A stretch of DNA of 64,000 bases, taken from contig JADJDT010000002.1 in NCBI GenBank assembly GCA_016702545.1, forward strand, positions 372,001-436,000. The letters run 5' to 3'. Below are positions 1 through 7,649 of the stretch, one piece after another; position 1 is the first letter of the stretch, and each line of letters opens with the position of its first letter. The notes below the pieces were generated by a model, which ran no database searches, was not told the DNA's origin, and worked only from the letters and a program-made list of their open reading frames with translations. Origin of the DNA: Pseudomonadota bacterium (GTDB lineage Bacteria > Myxococcota_A > Polyangia > GCA-2747355). Made by a program: the position numbers and the translations under genes.

Positions 1-2
1 AC

Positions 3-101
3 TTCGCCCCGGCTCTCGAGCAGGCTAGCCGGCGCTTCGCCCGGCGCCTGGCGCGGCCCGACGCTTCCTCGCGACCCAAGGGTCCCGGGACCACGCCGTG
101 A
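3..101 (+). CDS. C-terminal end of a probable MNT-type nucleotidyltransferase (5' truncated by window edge)
   Basis: Only the last 32 codons are in the window. They form an open frame, rich in Arg and Ala, that ends with TGA at 99-101. The stop overlaps the GTG start of the HEPN gene at 98 (GTGA). That overlap and the gene order are the normal arrangement of MntA/HepT (MNT-HEPN) toxin-antitoxin pairs, in which the nucleotidyltransferase is upstream. No catalytic motif is visible in the retained piece, so the assignment rests on position and partner alone. It could be any coupled upstream gene. Confidence 0.4.
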   Translation, partial: FAPALEQASRRFARRLARPDASSRPKGPGTTP

Positions 102-535
102 CCGACCGGCTGCTCGTCCTACGCAAGCTCACCGTGCTGCGCGAGCATGCCGCGCGCGTCCAGCGCCGGTTGCCCACGCAGCGAGCCGCGTTCGAGCACG
201 ACGTCGACTGCCAGGACGCCACGGCCATGAGCCTCTTCGTCGCCATCCAGGAAGCCGTCGATATCGCCCTGCACCTGGCGTCCGACGAAGGGTGGGGTGT
301 GCCGGGATCCTATGGCGAAGCGTTTCACCTGCTCGCGGCGCACGGCGTGCTGAGCGAGACGCTGGCACAGGCGCTCTCGGCCATGGCCGGCCTGCGCAAC
401 CGCATCGCGCACGGCGACGCCTCCGTCGACCCCGCGCGCCTTTGGTCCGAGGTTCCCGCGGGCCTCGCTGCCCTGGAGGGTTACTGCAGGGCCGTGGCAA
501 GCCTGGCATCTGGCGGATTCCCGGAACCCGGCTAG
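98..535 (+). CDS. HepT-like HEPN-domain protein (DUF86 family)
   Basis: This 145-residue all-helical protein is of HepT length. It carries the HEPN Rx4H motif near the C terminus: R100-NRIA-H105. HepT toxins are RNases silenced by the partner MntA, which AMPylates a tyrosine in an Rx4HxY motif. Here the motif reads HGD, so Asp107 stands where the tyrosine should be. The GTG start at 98 overlaps the upstream stop (GTGA), which indicates translational coupling. The TAG stop at 533-535 lies in the first bases of a dispersed repeat that follows. Family assignment is from motif and length; toxin activity is inferred. Confidence 0.7.
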   Translation: MTDRLLVLRKLTVLREHAARVQRRLPTQRAAFEHDVDCQDATAMSLFVAIQEAVDIALHLASDEGWGVPGSYGEAFHLLAAHGVLSETLAQALSAMAGLRNRIAHGDASVDPARLWSEVPAGLAALEGYCRAVASLASGGFPEPG

Positions 536-668
536 CCCCGAAACAAGCGCGTCCCGCGCTCGTGTTCGATGCCGAGGGGCGGCCCTGCGGCTCCTGCACG
601 AACCCCGAGTAGCTCGGCCTCGGCGCGCCTGGCCCTCGGCGCCCGGCTCTTGACGGGCTGATCCCACT
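533..668. repeat. Degenerate copy of two dispersed hairpin repeats after the HEPN gene
   Basis: Bases 533-575 (CTAGCCCCGAAACAAGCGCG onward) match the end of the composite repeats at 56971, 59853 and 63857. Bases 562-668, read on the minus strand, align with the element at 57587-57709. They share the GGGCGCCGAGGG block, a CAGGAG block, the CCGCCCCTCGGC block and an AGTGGGATCAG-like end. The rest of the gap to bioC at 783 shows nothing else. Confidence 0.65.
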
Positions 669-782
669 CCTCCGTGATGCTGTGCTCAGCCCCACCCCCA
701 CGGCCGTCGTCGAGAGGCTCGAGCCGCGACGGGGAGCGTAGGGCGCCTTTACCGCGCTGCTCGGCTGTGGCAAAGACCGCGC

Positions 783-1646
783 GTGAGCCGCGCCGACGCC
801 CGAGCTGAGCTGCCCGACCTGGCACTGGCTGCCCGCAAGCGGCTGGTCGCGCGCACCTTCGGGGCGGCGGCCAGCACCTATGATGAGCACGCGCGGGTGC
901 AGCGCAGCGTGGCCGCCGAGCTGGCGCGGCGGGCGGCGGGGCTGACCTTGCCGCCCCAGCCCCAGGTGCTCGAGATCGGCTGCGGGACGGGGTTTCTCAC
1001 CGCGCTGCTGCGGGAGCGCTGGCGCGCGGCGCAGCTCGTCGCGACCGACCTGGCCGAGCCGATGGTCGCACGCTGTCGCGCCAAGCTCGGCGCCGTCGTC
1101 GTCGGCTCCCCCGCCGTGTGGGTACGGCCCGTCGTGATGGATGGCGAGTGGCCGGCCCTGCGCCACGCCAGCCACGATCTGGTGGTCGCCAGCCTGGCCT
1201 TTCAGTGGTTCGCCGCGCTGGGGCCGGCGCTGACCCGCCTGGCGCGGTGCCTTGCTCCCGGCGGCACGCTGCTCTTTGCCACGCTCGGCGCCGACACCTT
1301 CCGCGAGTGGCGCGCCACGCACGAGGCGCTCGGCCTGCGGCATGGGGTGCCGCCGCTGCCGAGTGCCGACGCGCTCCGAGCCGCGCTGCCCGCGCAGGCC
1401 CTCGGCGAGGTCGACGAGGCCTGGCACGCGCTGCACTACTCGAGCGGCCGCGCCTTCCTCGAGGCCCTGCGCGCCGCCGGTGCGCACGTCCCCGCCGCCG
1501 GCCACGTTCCGCTGGCTCCGTCGCAGATGCGCAGGGTGTTGCACGCGCTCGAAGGGCACGGCGAGGTGCGCGTGACCTACCATGTGCTCTACGCGCGATG
1601 GCAGGCGCCCGGGCCACGGCCGTCGCCCGGGGGCACCCGGCGCTGA
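783..1646 (+). CDS. bioC: Malonyl-ACP O-methyltransferase BioC
   Basis: This 287-residue class I SAM methyltransferase has the typical motif I VLEIGCGTGFLT around residues 61-72 and an acidic LVATDLAEPM motif. It has the N-terminal block with F-x-x-AA-x-x-YDEHARVQ that is characteristic of BioC. The family methylates the free carboxyl of malonyl-ACP so that fatty-acid synthase can build the pimelate moiety of biotin. It starts with GTG at 783 and is followed 117 bp later by bioB in the same direction, which supports the biotin role. Other biotin genes (bioA, bioD, bioF, bioH) are not in the window. Confidence 0.85.
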   Translation: MSRADARAELPDLALAARKRLVARTFGAAASTYDEHARVQRSVAAELARRAAGLTLPPQPQVLEIGCGTGFLTALLRERWRAAQLVATDLAEPMVARCRAKLGAVVVGSPAVWVRPVVMDGEWPALRHASHDLVVASLAFQWFAALGPALTRLARCLAPGGTLLFATLGADTFREWRATHEALGLRHGVPPLPSADALRAALPAQALGEVDEAWHALHYSSGRAFLEALRAAGAHVPAAGHVPLAPSQMRRVLHALEGHGEVRVTYHVLYARWQAPGPRPSPGGTRR

Positions 1647-1763
1647 GCGGCACGCGCCGCGGCCCCGCGCGCCCGCGACCCCCCGCGTGCAGAGGCCCTT
1701 GTTGCAGAGGCCCCTGACGCGCCCGCGTCGCATGTGCTATCCCAGGGGCCTCGCGAGGACCCC

Positions 1764-2846
1764 ATGACTTTGGCGACGATCTCCGACGAGCGCGCGCCCG
1801 CAAGGCGCTTCCCCGAGGCCACCGTGCTGCTGGAGCGCGTGACCGCCGACGCGCTGGCCCAGCGGCCGCTTGCCGACGCCGATGCGCTGCGCTTGCTGAA
1901 CCCCGCCGAGCTGCCGCTGCTCGCCCTGCTGCAGGCCGCCTTCGTCGTGCGCGAGCGCCACTACGGTCGCCGCGTGCGCATCCACGTGCTGAACAACGTG
2001 CAGAACGGCAACTGCCCCGAGGACTGCAGCTACTGCGCCCAGGCCAAGAACAGCCAGGCTCCGATCGAGAAGTATCGGCTCAAGGACGATGAGCAAATTC
2101 TGGCCGAGGCCGGACGCGCCCACGCCGCCGGCGCCTACCGCTATTGCGTCGTGCTCTCCGGGCGGGGACCCTCGGTCCGCCGCGTCGAGTGGCTGGCGCA
2201 GCTCGTCCGCCGGATCAAGACCACCTATCCTCCGCTCGAGGTCTGCATTTCGGCCGGGTTGCTCGACGAGGCCGGCGCGCGCGCGCTCAAGGACGCGGGC
2301 CTCGATCGCTACAACCACAATCTCAACACCAGCGCCGAACGCTATGCGCAGATCTGCACGACGCACGGCTACGGCGACCGGGTGGCGACCTTGCAGGCGG
2401 CGCGTGGCGCCGGAATCGACGTCTGTAGCGGGCTGATCATCGGCATGGGCGAGCAACCCGCCGAGGTGGTCGAGCTGGCGCAGACCCTGCGCCGCCTGGG
2501 GGCGCGCTCGATCCCGATCAACTTCTACGTGCACGTTCCCGGTGCGGCGTTGGGCCCCGTCGACCAGCTCACGCCGGAGTATGGCCTGCGCGTGCTCTGC
2601 CTGTTCCGGCTGGCCAACCCCGACGCCGAGATCCGCGCCGCTGGCGGCCGCGAGGTCAACCTGCGTGCGCTCGAGGCGCTCGCGCTCTACCCGGCCAATT
2701 CGGTCTTCGCCGAGGGATACCTCAACACACCCGGTCACGGCGCGGATCGAACGATCCGGCTGATCCACGACGCGGGTTTCGAGGTCGAGCGCGAGGGCTT
2801 CGTCGCCGACGCCGGCCCCGGCGCCGGCGTGGAGGCCCGCTGCTGA
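1764..2846 (+). CDS. bioB: Biotin synthase BioB
   Basis: This radical SAM enzyme inserts sulfur into dethiobiotin. The CxxxCxxC cluster motif is C84-PED-C88-SY-C91 in the family-specific context NGNCPEDCSYCAQ. The downstream YNHNLNTS and GREVNLRALEA blocks are also diagnostic. The frame is open from ATG 1734, but ATG 1764 is preferred. It has a GAGGAC ribosome-binding site about 7 bases upstream and gives 360 residues, close to the family length. It lies downstream of bioC. The 117-bp gap holds a short imperfect duplication of TGCAGAGGCCC near 1686-1714. Confidence 0.95.
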   Translation: MTLATISDERAPARRFPEATVLLERVTADALAQRPLADADALRLLNPAELPLLALLQAAFVVRERHYGRRVRIHVLNNVQNGNCPEDCSYCAQAKNSQAPIEKYRLKDDEQILAEAGRAHAAGAYRYCVVLSGRGPSVRRVEWLAQLVRRIKTTYPPLEVCISAGLLDEAGARALKDAGLDRYNHNLNTSAERYAQICTTHGYGDRVATLQAARGAGIDVCSGLIIGMGEQPAEVVELAQTLRRLGARSIPINFYVHVPGAALGPVDQLTPEYGLRVLCLFRLANPDAEIRAAGGREVNLRALEALALYPANSVFAEGYLNTPGHGADRTIRLIHDAGFEVEREGFVADAGPGAGVEARC

Positions 2847-2887
2847 GGCCTGAGTGTGCCGCCGCGATCGCCCGTTGCTGAGCACCA

Positions 2888-3045
2888 AGGACCCGCTCGA
2901 AGATAACTCGATCAACTGGGCGTTGAGGCGCCCGCCGGGCAAGGCGCAGCGACGAAGGAATACTGTTGGTATTGCGAGGAGCTGCAACGCAGCCCGGCGG
3001 GATGGATCGGCGGCCAGATGGATGAGTTATTTTCGAGCGGGTCCT
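2888..3045. repeat. 158-bp MITE-like element, 22-bp terminal inverted repeats, AATACT core
   Basis: The left end 2888-2909 (AGGACCCGCTCGAAGATAAC and two more bases) and right end 3024-3045 are inverted repeats of 22 bp with one mismatch. Nested inside are further inverted blocks and the core GAATACTGTTGGTATTG. A second copy in opposite orientation lies at 57730-57880. It encodes no plausible protein. Its right edge (CCTAAGGAAG) runs into the ribosome-binding site of the gene starting at 3057, so it may contribute leader sequence to that operon. Confidence 0.85.
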
Positions 3046-3056
3046 AAGGAAGAAGC

Positions 3057-4748
3057 ATGCGAGCCAAGACCTCGGGTCGAACGATCGTCGTCGTTGGCGG
3101 TGCGCTGGCCGGACCGACCGCCGCCGCCCGCGCCCGGGAGTTCGATGAGGCCGCGCGCATCGTGCTGGTCGAGCGCGCCCCGCACGTCAGCTACGCGGTC
3201 GGTGGGCTGGCCTGCCAGCTCTCGGGCGAGATCCAGCCACCGGACGACGCCACGCGCGACCCGGCCGCTCTGCTGCAGGATAGCTATCGCATCGAGCTGC
3301 GCACGGGCGCCCACGTGCAATCCATCGACGCCACGCAGCGCCTGGTCCACTTGGTGGATGGGGTGTTGCGCTACGACACGCTGATCTATGCGCTCGGGGT
3401 GCAGTCGCCCGCCCCCGAGATCGTCGGGCTGCTGCCGGCCGACAACGTGTTCGCGCTGCGCACGCCGCGCGATCTGGCCGGCCTGCAGGCGCTGATCGCC
3501 GCCGGCGCGCGGCGCGCCGTGGTCTTGGGCGGCGGCTATTTCGGCATCGAGGCGGCCGATGCGCTCTGTCGGCGCGGGTTGGCCGTGACGCTGGTCGAGC
3601 GGGGTGCGCAGCTCCTGCCGAGCTTCGGGCGCGAGTTGGCCGCGATGGCGGCGCAGGCCTTGAGCGACGCCGGGGTGACAGTGCGCCTCGACGCCTCGGT
3701 CGAGCGCGCCGAGCGCGCCGAGCGGGGTCAGCGCGGCGCGCGCGGCGGCGAAAGCCTGCGGGCGCTGCGGCTCGCCGACGGCACGCGGCTCGACACCGAC
3801 CTGTTGGTGTTGGCGACGGGGGTGCGTCCGCGCAGCGGCCTGCTCGCGCGGGCGGGGGCGGCGGTCACCCGTGAGGGCGCGGTGGTCGTCGATGCGCGCT
3901 GCCGCACCAGCCTGCCGCACGTCTTCGCCTGTGGCACCTGCGTCGCCGTCCCGCCGGCCCTGGGCGACACGCCCTACTGGAACCCGCAGGCGGCCCTGGC
4001 CGACAAGACGGCGCAGGTCGCGGGCACGAATGCTGGTGGCGGCCGCGCGCGCCTGGCTCGCCCGGCCGGCAGCGCGCTGGTGCGCGCCGCAGCGCTGATG
4101 CTCGGTCGCGCCGGGTTGACGCGCCGCGAGGCCAAGCGCCAGGCGGGCTCGGCCTGGGCGAGTCTGGTCGTCCATGCACCGGCTCAGGAGGCCTTCTATC
4201 CGGGGGCCAGCCCGCTGACGGTCGAGCTGCTCTACGACGGGCAGAGCGGTAAGCTGCTGGGCGCCGAGCTGGCCGGCCGACACGGGGTCGACAAGCGCCT
4301 GGACGTGATCTGCACCGCGCTCGCGGGTGGCCTGACGGTCGAGGCGCTGGCGGGGCTCGACCTGGCGTACGCGGCGCCCTACGCCGCGGCGCGCGATCCG
4401 CTCAACGTCGCCGCCAGCGTCGCGAGCGCCTGTCGCGCCGAGCTGGCGACGCCGTGGTCGCCCGAGCTGCTCGAGCGGCGCCGTGGCAAGGCCACCCTGG
4501 TAGATGTGCGCGACACGCTCAGTGGCGGGACCATCGCCGGAGCCCGGCACCTGCCGCTCACGGTCCTGCGCGAACGCTGGGCCGAGGTGCCGGCAGGCAC
4601 GCTGGTCTTCATCGACGACGACGGTCGCGCCGCCTACCTCGCCGCGCGCCTGGCGCGGCACCGCGGGCGAGCCACCGCCGTTTTCTTGGCCGGTGGGCTG
4701 CGCTCCTGGTGCGCGATCGGCTACCCGTTGACGAAGGCCCGTGCGTGA
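3057..4748 (+). CDS. CoA-disulfide-reductase-like FAD/NAD(P) oxidoreductase fused to a rhodanese-like domain
   Basis: This 563-residue flavoprotein has the N-terminal FAD-binding segment IVVVGGALAGPTAAARARE at 10-28. The NAD(P) GxGxxG-type segment AVVLGGGYFGIEAADAL follows near 156-172, then the ATGVRP block, a dimerisation domain and a rhodanese-like tail from about 485. This is the architecture of CoADR-RHD proteins. In that family an active-site cysteine lies in SYANCG; here the segment is SYAVGGLAC, with Gly49 in that place and a cysteine only at 53. The rhodanese loop reads FIDDDGR, with Asp520 where the sulfur-carrying cysteine should be. AAGGAAG precedes ATG 3057. The stop overlaps the next start. 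The fold is clear; the reaction is unknown. Confidence 0.75.
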   Translation: MRAKTSGRTIVVVGGALAGPTAAARAREFDEAARIVLVERAPHVSYAVGGLACQLSGEIQPPDDATRDPAALLQDSYRIELRTGAHVQSIDATQRLVHLVDGVLRYDTLIYALGVQSPAPEIVGLLPADNVFALRTPRDLAGLQALIAAGARRAVVLGGGYFGIEAADALCRRGLAVTLVERGAQLLPSFGRELAAMAAQALSDAGVTVRLDASVERAERAERGQRGARGGESLRALRLADGTRLDTDLLVLATGVRPRSGLLARAGAAVTREGAVVVDARCRTSLPHVFACGTCVAVPPALGDTPYWNPQAALADKTAQVAGTNAGGGRARLARPAGSALVRAAALMLGRAGLTRREAKRQAGSAWASLVVHAPAQEAFYPGASPLTVELLYDGQSGKLLGAELAGRHGVDKRLDVICTALAGGLTVEALAGLDLAYAAPYAAARDPLNVAASVASACRAELATPWSPELLERRRGKATLVDVRDTLSGGTIAGARHLPLTVLRERWAEVPAGTLVFIDDDGRAAYLAARLARHRGRATAVFLAGGLRSWCAIGYPLTKARA

Positions 4749-6259
4749 GCGTGATGCCGGCGCCCCAGGCCCTCGGGCCACCGGCGCTCGGTTGGGCCGA
4801 GCCGACGGCCGCCGACACCGCGCGCTTCCCCCCGGCCGAGATCTTCGCCGCGGGGCTGCACCAGCACCACCTCGCCAACACCGCCTACCCGATCGCTCAT
4901 GCCGAGACCTGGCGCCCTTACCGCGTGCCGCGCGCCGCGGTGGAGGCGACGACGCGCCGGGCCTTCGCCCCCGTGGACGCGCTTTGCCTCTACGTCCACG
5001 TGCCCTTCTGCGCCACGCGTTGCGCCTTCTGCGCCTACACCGTCGTCGAGCGCGAGGAGGCCGCGGGCGCTGACCTCTACGCCCAGCAGGTGGTGCAGGA
5101 GCTGACGCTCTACGCTGCAGCGCTCGATACCGCCCGCCGGCGCTTGCACGGCCTCGATCTGGGCGGCGGCACGCCGACCGTGCTCGAGCCGGCCGCGATC
5201 GGCCAGATCCTGAGCGCGGTCCACCGCCACTTCCGCTGGGCCCCCGGGGCCGACATCAGCATCGAGACCACGCCGCGCATCGCGGCGCGGGCGCCCGACC
5301 GCCTCGTCGCCCTGCGCGCGCTCGGCATCGACCGCATCAGCATGGGCATTCAGGTGGTGCAGCCGGCGCTGCTGCGCACGCTGCGGCGCGAGGCCGGCGG
5401 GATCGGCGAGCAACGCCGCGCGGTCGAGCACATTCGCCGCGCCGGGTTCAAGCGCCTCAACGTCGATCTGATGTACGGCTTCGCCGGCCAATCGCTTTTG
5501 AGCTGGCAGGCCACCGTCGCACACGCCATCGCGCTGGGCCCCGAGGCGATCACGCTCTACCGCATGCGCTACAAGCAGACGCGGCTGGCGTCGCAGGCGG
5601 GGCGCGTGACGCTCGAGCAGATCCACCAGCAGACGACGCTGGCGCAGCAAGTGCTCGGGGCCGCCGGTTACGCCGCACCGCCTGGCAAGACGACCTACTG
5701 CCGCGTGGCCGGCGAGACCGGCACCAGCGCGTATCTCACGCAGCGGGTGGTGGCGGGGATGCCCTACCTCGGGCTCGGGCTCGGCGCGCAGTCGCTCTCG
5801 CCGAGCACGCTGGCCTACAACGCCGGTGCGGCGAGCAAGCGCCTCGCACCCTATCAGCGCGCGTTGGCCGCTGGCCGGCTGCCAATCCAGGACCTCTATC
5901 ACCTGCCGGCGCGCCAGCTGATGGCCAAGATGTGCGCGGTCAGCTTCTACTTCGGGGCGATCGACCGCGCGGCCTTTGCCGCCAAGTTCGGCCAGCCGCT
6001 CGAGCGCGTCTTCGCCGAGGAGGTGGCCTTCGTCGTCGATCGCGGCCTGATGCAGCTCACGCCGCGGGCCTTGGCCCTGACCCCCGCGGGGGTCGCGCAG
6101 CTCAACGGCGTGATCGCCCTGTTCTATGCGCCTGCGGTGCAGGCTCACCTCTTGCGGCTCGCGGCCGACGGTGGTCACGGCGCGCGGCAGGGCGCAGCGG
6201 GCTCGCGGCCGCGGTCGCTCGCGTTCGCCAAGGACGGCGGCGCGGAGACCCGCGCTTGA
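4745..6259 (+). CDS. HemN/HemW-family radical SAM protein
   Basis: This is a radical SAM protein of about 504 residues with the cluster motif C89-ATR-C93-AF-C96-AY. It also has GGGTPTVLEP, IETTPR and VDLMYGF, which are HemN/HemW family landmarks, and a C-terminal HemN-like helical domain. The fourth cysteine of genuine oxygen-independent coproporphyrinogen oxidase (CxxxCxxCxC) is Ala, as in HemW- and HutW-type relatives, so haem-precursor decarboxylation is not assured. GTG at 4745 overlaps the upstream stop (GTGA); ATG 4754 is the alternative. The frame is open well upstream, but that part is antisense noise. It is translationally coupled on both sides, so it probably acts with its two neighbours. 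Confidence 0.8.
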   Translation: MSVMPAPQALGPPALGWAEPTAADTARFPPAEIFAAGLHQHHLANTAYPIAHAETWRPYRVPRAAVEATTRRAFAPVDALCLYVHVPFCATRCAFCAYTVVEREEAAGADLYAQQVVQELTLYAAALDTARRRLHGLDLGGGTPTVLEPAAIGQILSAVHRHFRWAPGADISIETTPRIAARAPDRLVALRALGIDRISMGIQVVQPALLRTLRREAGGIGEQRRAVEHIRRAGFKRLNVDLMYGFAGQSLLSWQATVAHAIALGPEAITLYRMRYKQTRLASQAGRVTLEQIHQQTTLAQQVLGAAGYAAPPGKTTYCRVAGETGTSAYLTQRVVAGMPYLGLGLGAQSLSPSTLAYNAGAASKRLAPYQRALAAGRLPIQDLYHLPARQLMAKMCAVSFYFGAIDRAAFAAKFGQPLERVFAEEVAFVVDRGLMQLTPRALALTPAGVAQLNGVIALFYAPAVQAHLLRLAADGGHGARQGAAGSRPRSLAFAKDGGAETRA

Positions 6260-7035
6260 GCTACGACTTCGCCAACATCCTCTTTGCCGGACCCTGCAAT
6301 CGCGCCTGCCCGTGGTGCGTGGGCCGGGCGCTGGCCGCGCCGCTCAATCAAGAGAACCTCACGCACTATCCCCCTCGCAACCTCGATGCGCTGATCGAGG
6401 CCGTCAACGCCCAGCGCATCCGCGACGTGATCCTGACCGGGACGAACTCCGACCCGCAGCTCTATCGCCACGAGCGTCGCCTGCTGGCGTTGCTGCGCTG
6501 CCGCCTGCACGAGGGCGCCCGCCTCGGCCTGCACACCAATGGCGCGCGGGTGCTGCGGCGCCTCGAGACCTTCAACCGCTACGATCGCGCCTGCATCTCC
6601 TTCCCCTCCTTCGACCCCCAGCGCTACCGGCGCTTGATGGGCTCGCCGCAGGTTCCGGACCTGGCCGCGATCCTCGCGGCCGCCACCATCCCGGTGAAGG
6701 TCTCGGCCGTGGTCAACGAGCACAACGAGGACGACCTCGGCCCCTTTCTCGCCCGCTGTCGCGCGATCGGCGTGCGCCGCGTCGTCCTGCGCCGCTTGCT
6801 CGGCGACCAGCGCCCCTTCGCCCCCATCGCCGGTCTGCGCCCCGTGGGCCACTTCAAGGGCAACCCGGTCTGCGACTACGAGGGCCTGCAGGTCACCCTC
6901 TGGCGCTTCGACCGCACCCGCGCGCTGCGCAGCCTCAACCTCTTCGCCGACGGCACCCTCAGCGCCTCTTACTTGCTGCACGAGGGCGCAGCGCGCAGGG
7001 CCGTTGACGCACGCGGCGCCGGCGCCCTGTTATAG
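6256..7035 (+). CDS. Small radical SAM protein, third gene of a coupled operon
   Basis: This protein is about 259 residues. The cluster motif lies very near the N terminus: C14-NRA-C18-PW-C21, after the segment ANILFAGP. The TTG start at 6256 overlaps the upstream TGA (TTGA) and is the only start that keeps this motif close to the N terminus. LTGTNSDPQLY and LGLHTNG are typical radical SAM barrel segments. There is no SPASM-type cysteine cluster. The last gene of the operon, it ends at TAG 7033-7035. Substrate is unknown. Its pairing with a HemN-like protein and a flavoprotein suggests a small-molecule or cofactor modification pathway. Confidence 0.75.
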   Translation: MSYDFANILFAGPCNRACPWCVGRALAAPLNQENLTHYPPRNLDALIEAVNAQRIRDVILTGTNSDPQLYRHERRLLALLRCRLHEGARLGLHTNGARVLRRLETFNRYDRACISFPSFDPQRYRRLMGSPQVPDLAAILAAATIPVKVSAVVNEHNEDDLGPFLARCRAIGVRRVVLRRLLGDQRPFAPIAGLRPVGHFKGNPVCDYEGLQVTLWRFDRTRALRSLNLFADGTLSASYLLHEGAARRAVDARGAGALL

Positions 7036-7103
7036 TTCACGCCTAGCACGCAACCCTTGCGGTCGGCGCCCACCAGCACCGTAGCTGGCGCAGCGGAGGA
7101 AGG

Positions 7104-7568
7104 ATGACCACGCCCATCAAGCAAGACACCGCGGCGCCGGCGCCGGCGGCGGTGGAGGGGGCCTGGGCCGCGCTCGCGGGCAGTGGGCTGTCGCTGGAGC
7201 AGGGGATGCTGGTCAAACGCCAGGGGGGTCAGGTCGTCGCGCGCCACAAGCTCGAGACCATCAACCACGTGGAGGTTCGCTCGCAGCGCGATTCGGGCGC
7301 CCTGATCTTTGCCCTGCTCAGCGCGGGCGGCGCGTCGCTGGCGAAGTGGCTGATTCCCGGGCCGGTGTTGGCGTGGAGCGTGGCCATCGTGCTGGCGCTG
7401 CTGGCGCTGCTCGGTCTCGCCGGCATGCAGACCACCGTGCTGGCGATCAAGACCCGCGAAGGCGACGTCGCCTACCCGCTCTCCGATACCGCCGATCAGC
7501 ACCAGGGCTTCCTGCTGACGCTGCAGCAGTTGCTCGAGGAAGAGCGTGCTCAGAAGTTTCGCCGCTGA
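7104..7568 (+). CDS. Membrane protein of unknown function
   Basis: This 154-residue protein has an N-terminal soluble part resembling a small beta domain (residues about 25-65, LEQGMLVKRQGGQVVARHKLE). Two hydrophobic segments follow near 72-85 and 92-115, then a cytoplasmic-looking tail ending LLEEERAQKFRR. GGAGGA at 7095 is only three bases from the ATG. I do not recognise a family. It stands alone between the radical SAM operon and the TetR gene. Confidence 0.6.
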   Translation: MTTPIKQDTAAPAPAAVEGAWAALAGSGLSLEQGMLVKRQGGQVVARHKLETINHVEVRSQRDSGALIFALLSAGGASLAKWLIPGPVLAWSVAIVLALLALLGLAGMQTTVLAIKTREGDVAYPLSDTADQHQGFLLTLQQLLEEERAQKFRR

Positions 7569-7614
7569 TCGCGGCTGACCTGGGCACCCAGGAGGACGCT
7601 TCGTCGCTTCCGCT

Positions 7615-7643
7615 TGGAAGTAAGCGCCGACTCACTTACACTC
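7615..7643 (+). promoter_or_regulatory. Candidate sigma70-type promoter with operator for the TetR-norB operon
   Basis: TTGGAA (7615-7620) and TACACT (7638-7643) are separated by exactly 17 bases. Between and over them lies the inverted repeat GTAAG (7621-7625) and CTTAC (7636-7640), a plausible TetR operator. Transcription would begin about seven bases after the -10 box, at or next to the ATG at 7650, giving a leaderless message. Confidence 0.55.
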
Positions 7644-7649
7644 CGCGCC

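Noticed and set aside
129..1733. A 534-codon minus-strand frame over the bioC region
   Set aside because: It is antisense to bioC, Arg-rich and without motifs.
7004..7036. TTGACG and TATAGT as a promoter for the membrane protein at 7104
   Set aside because: The spacing is about 21 bases, too long for a confident call.
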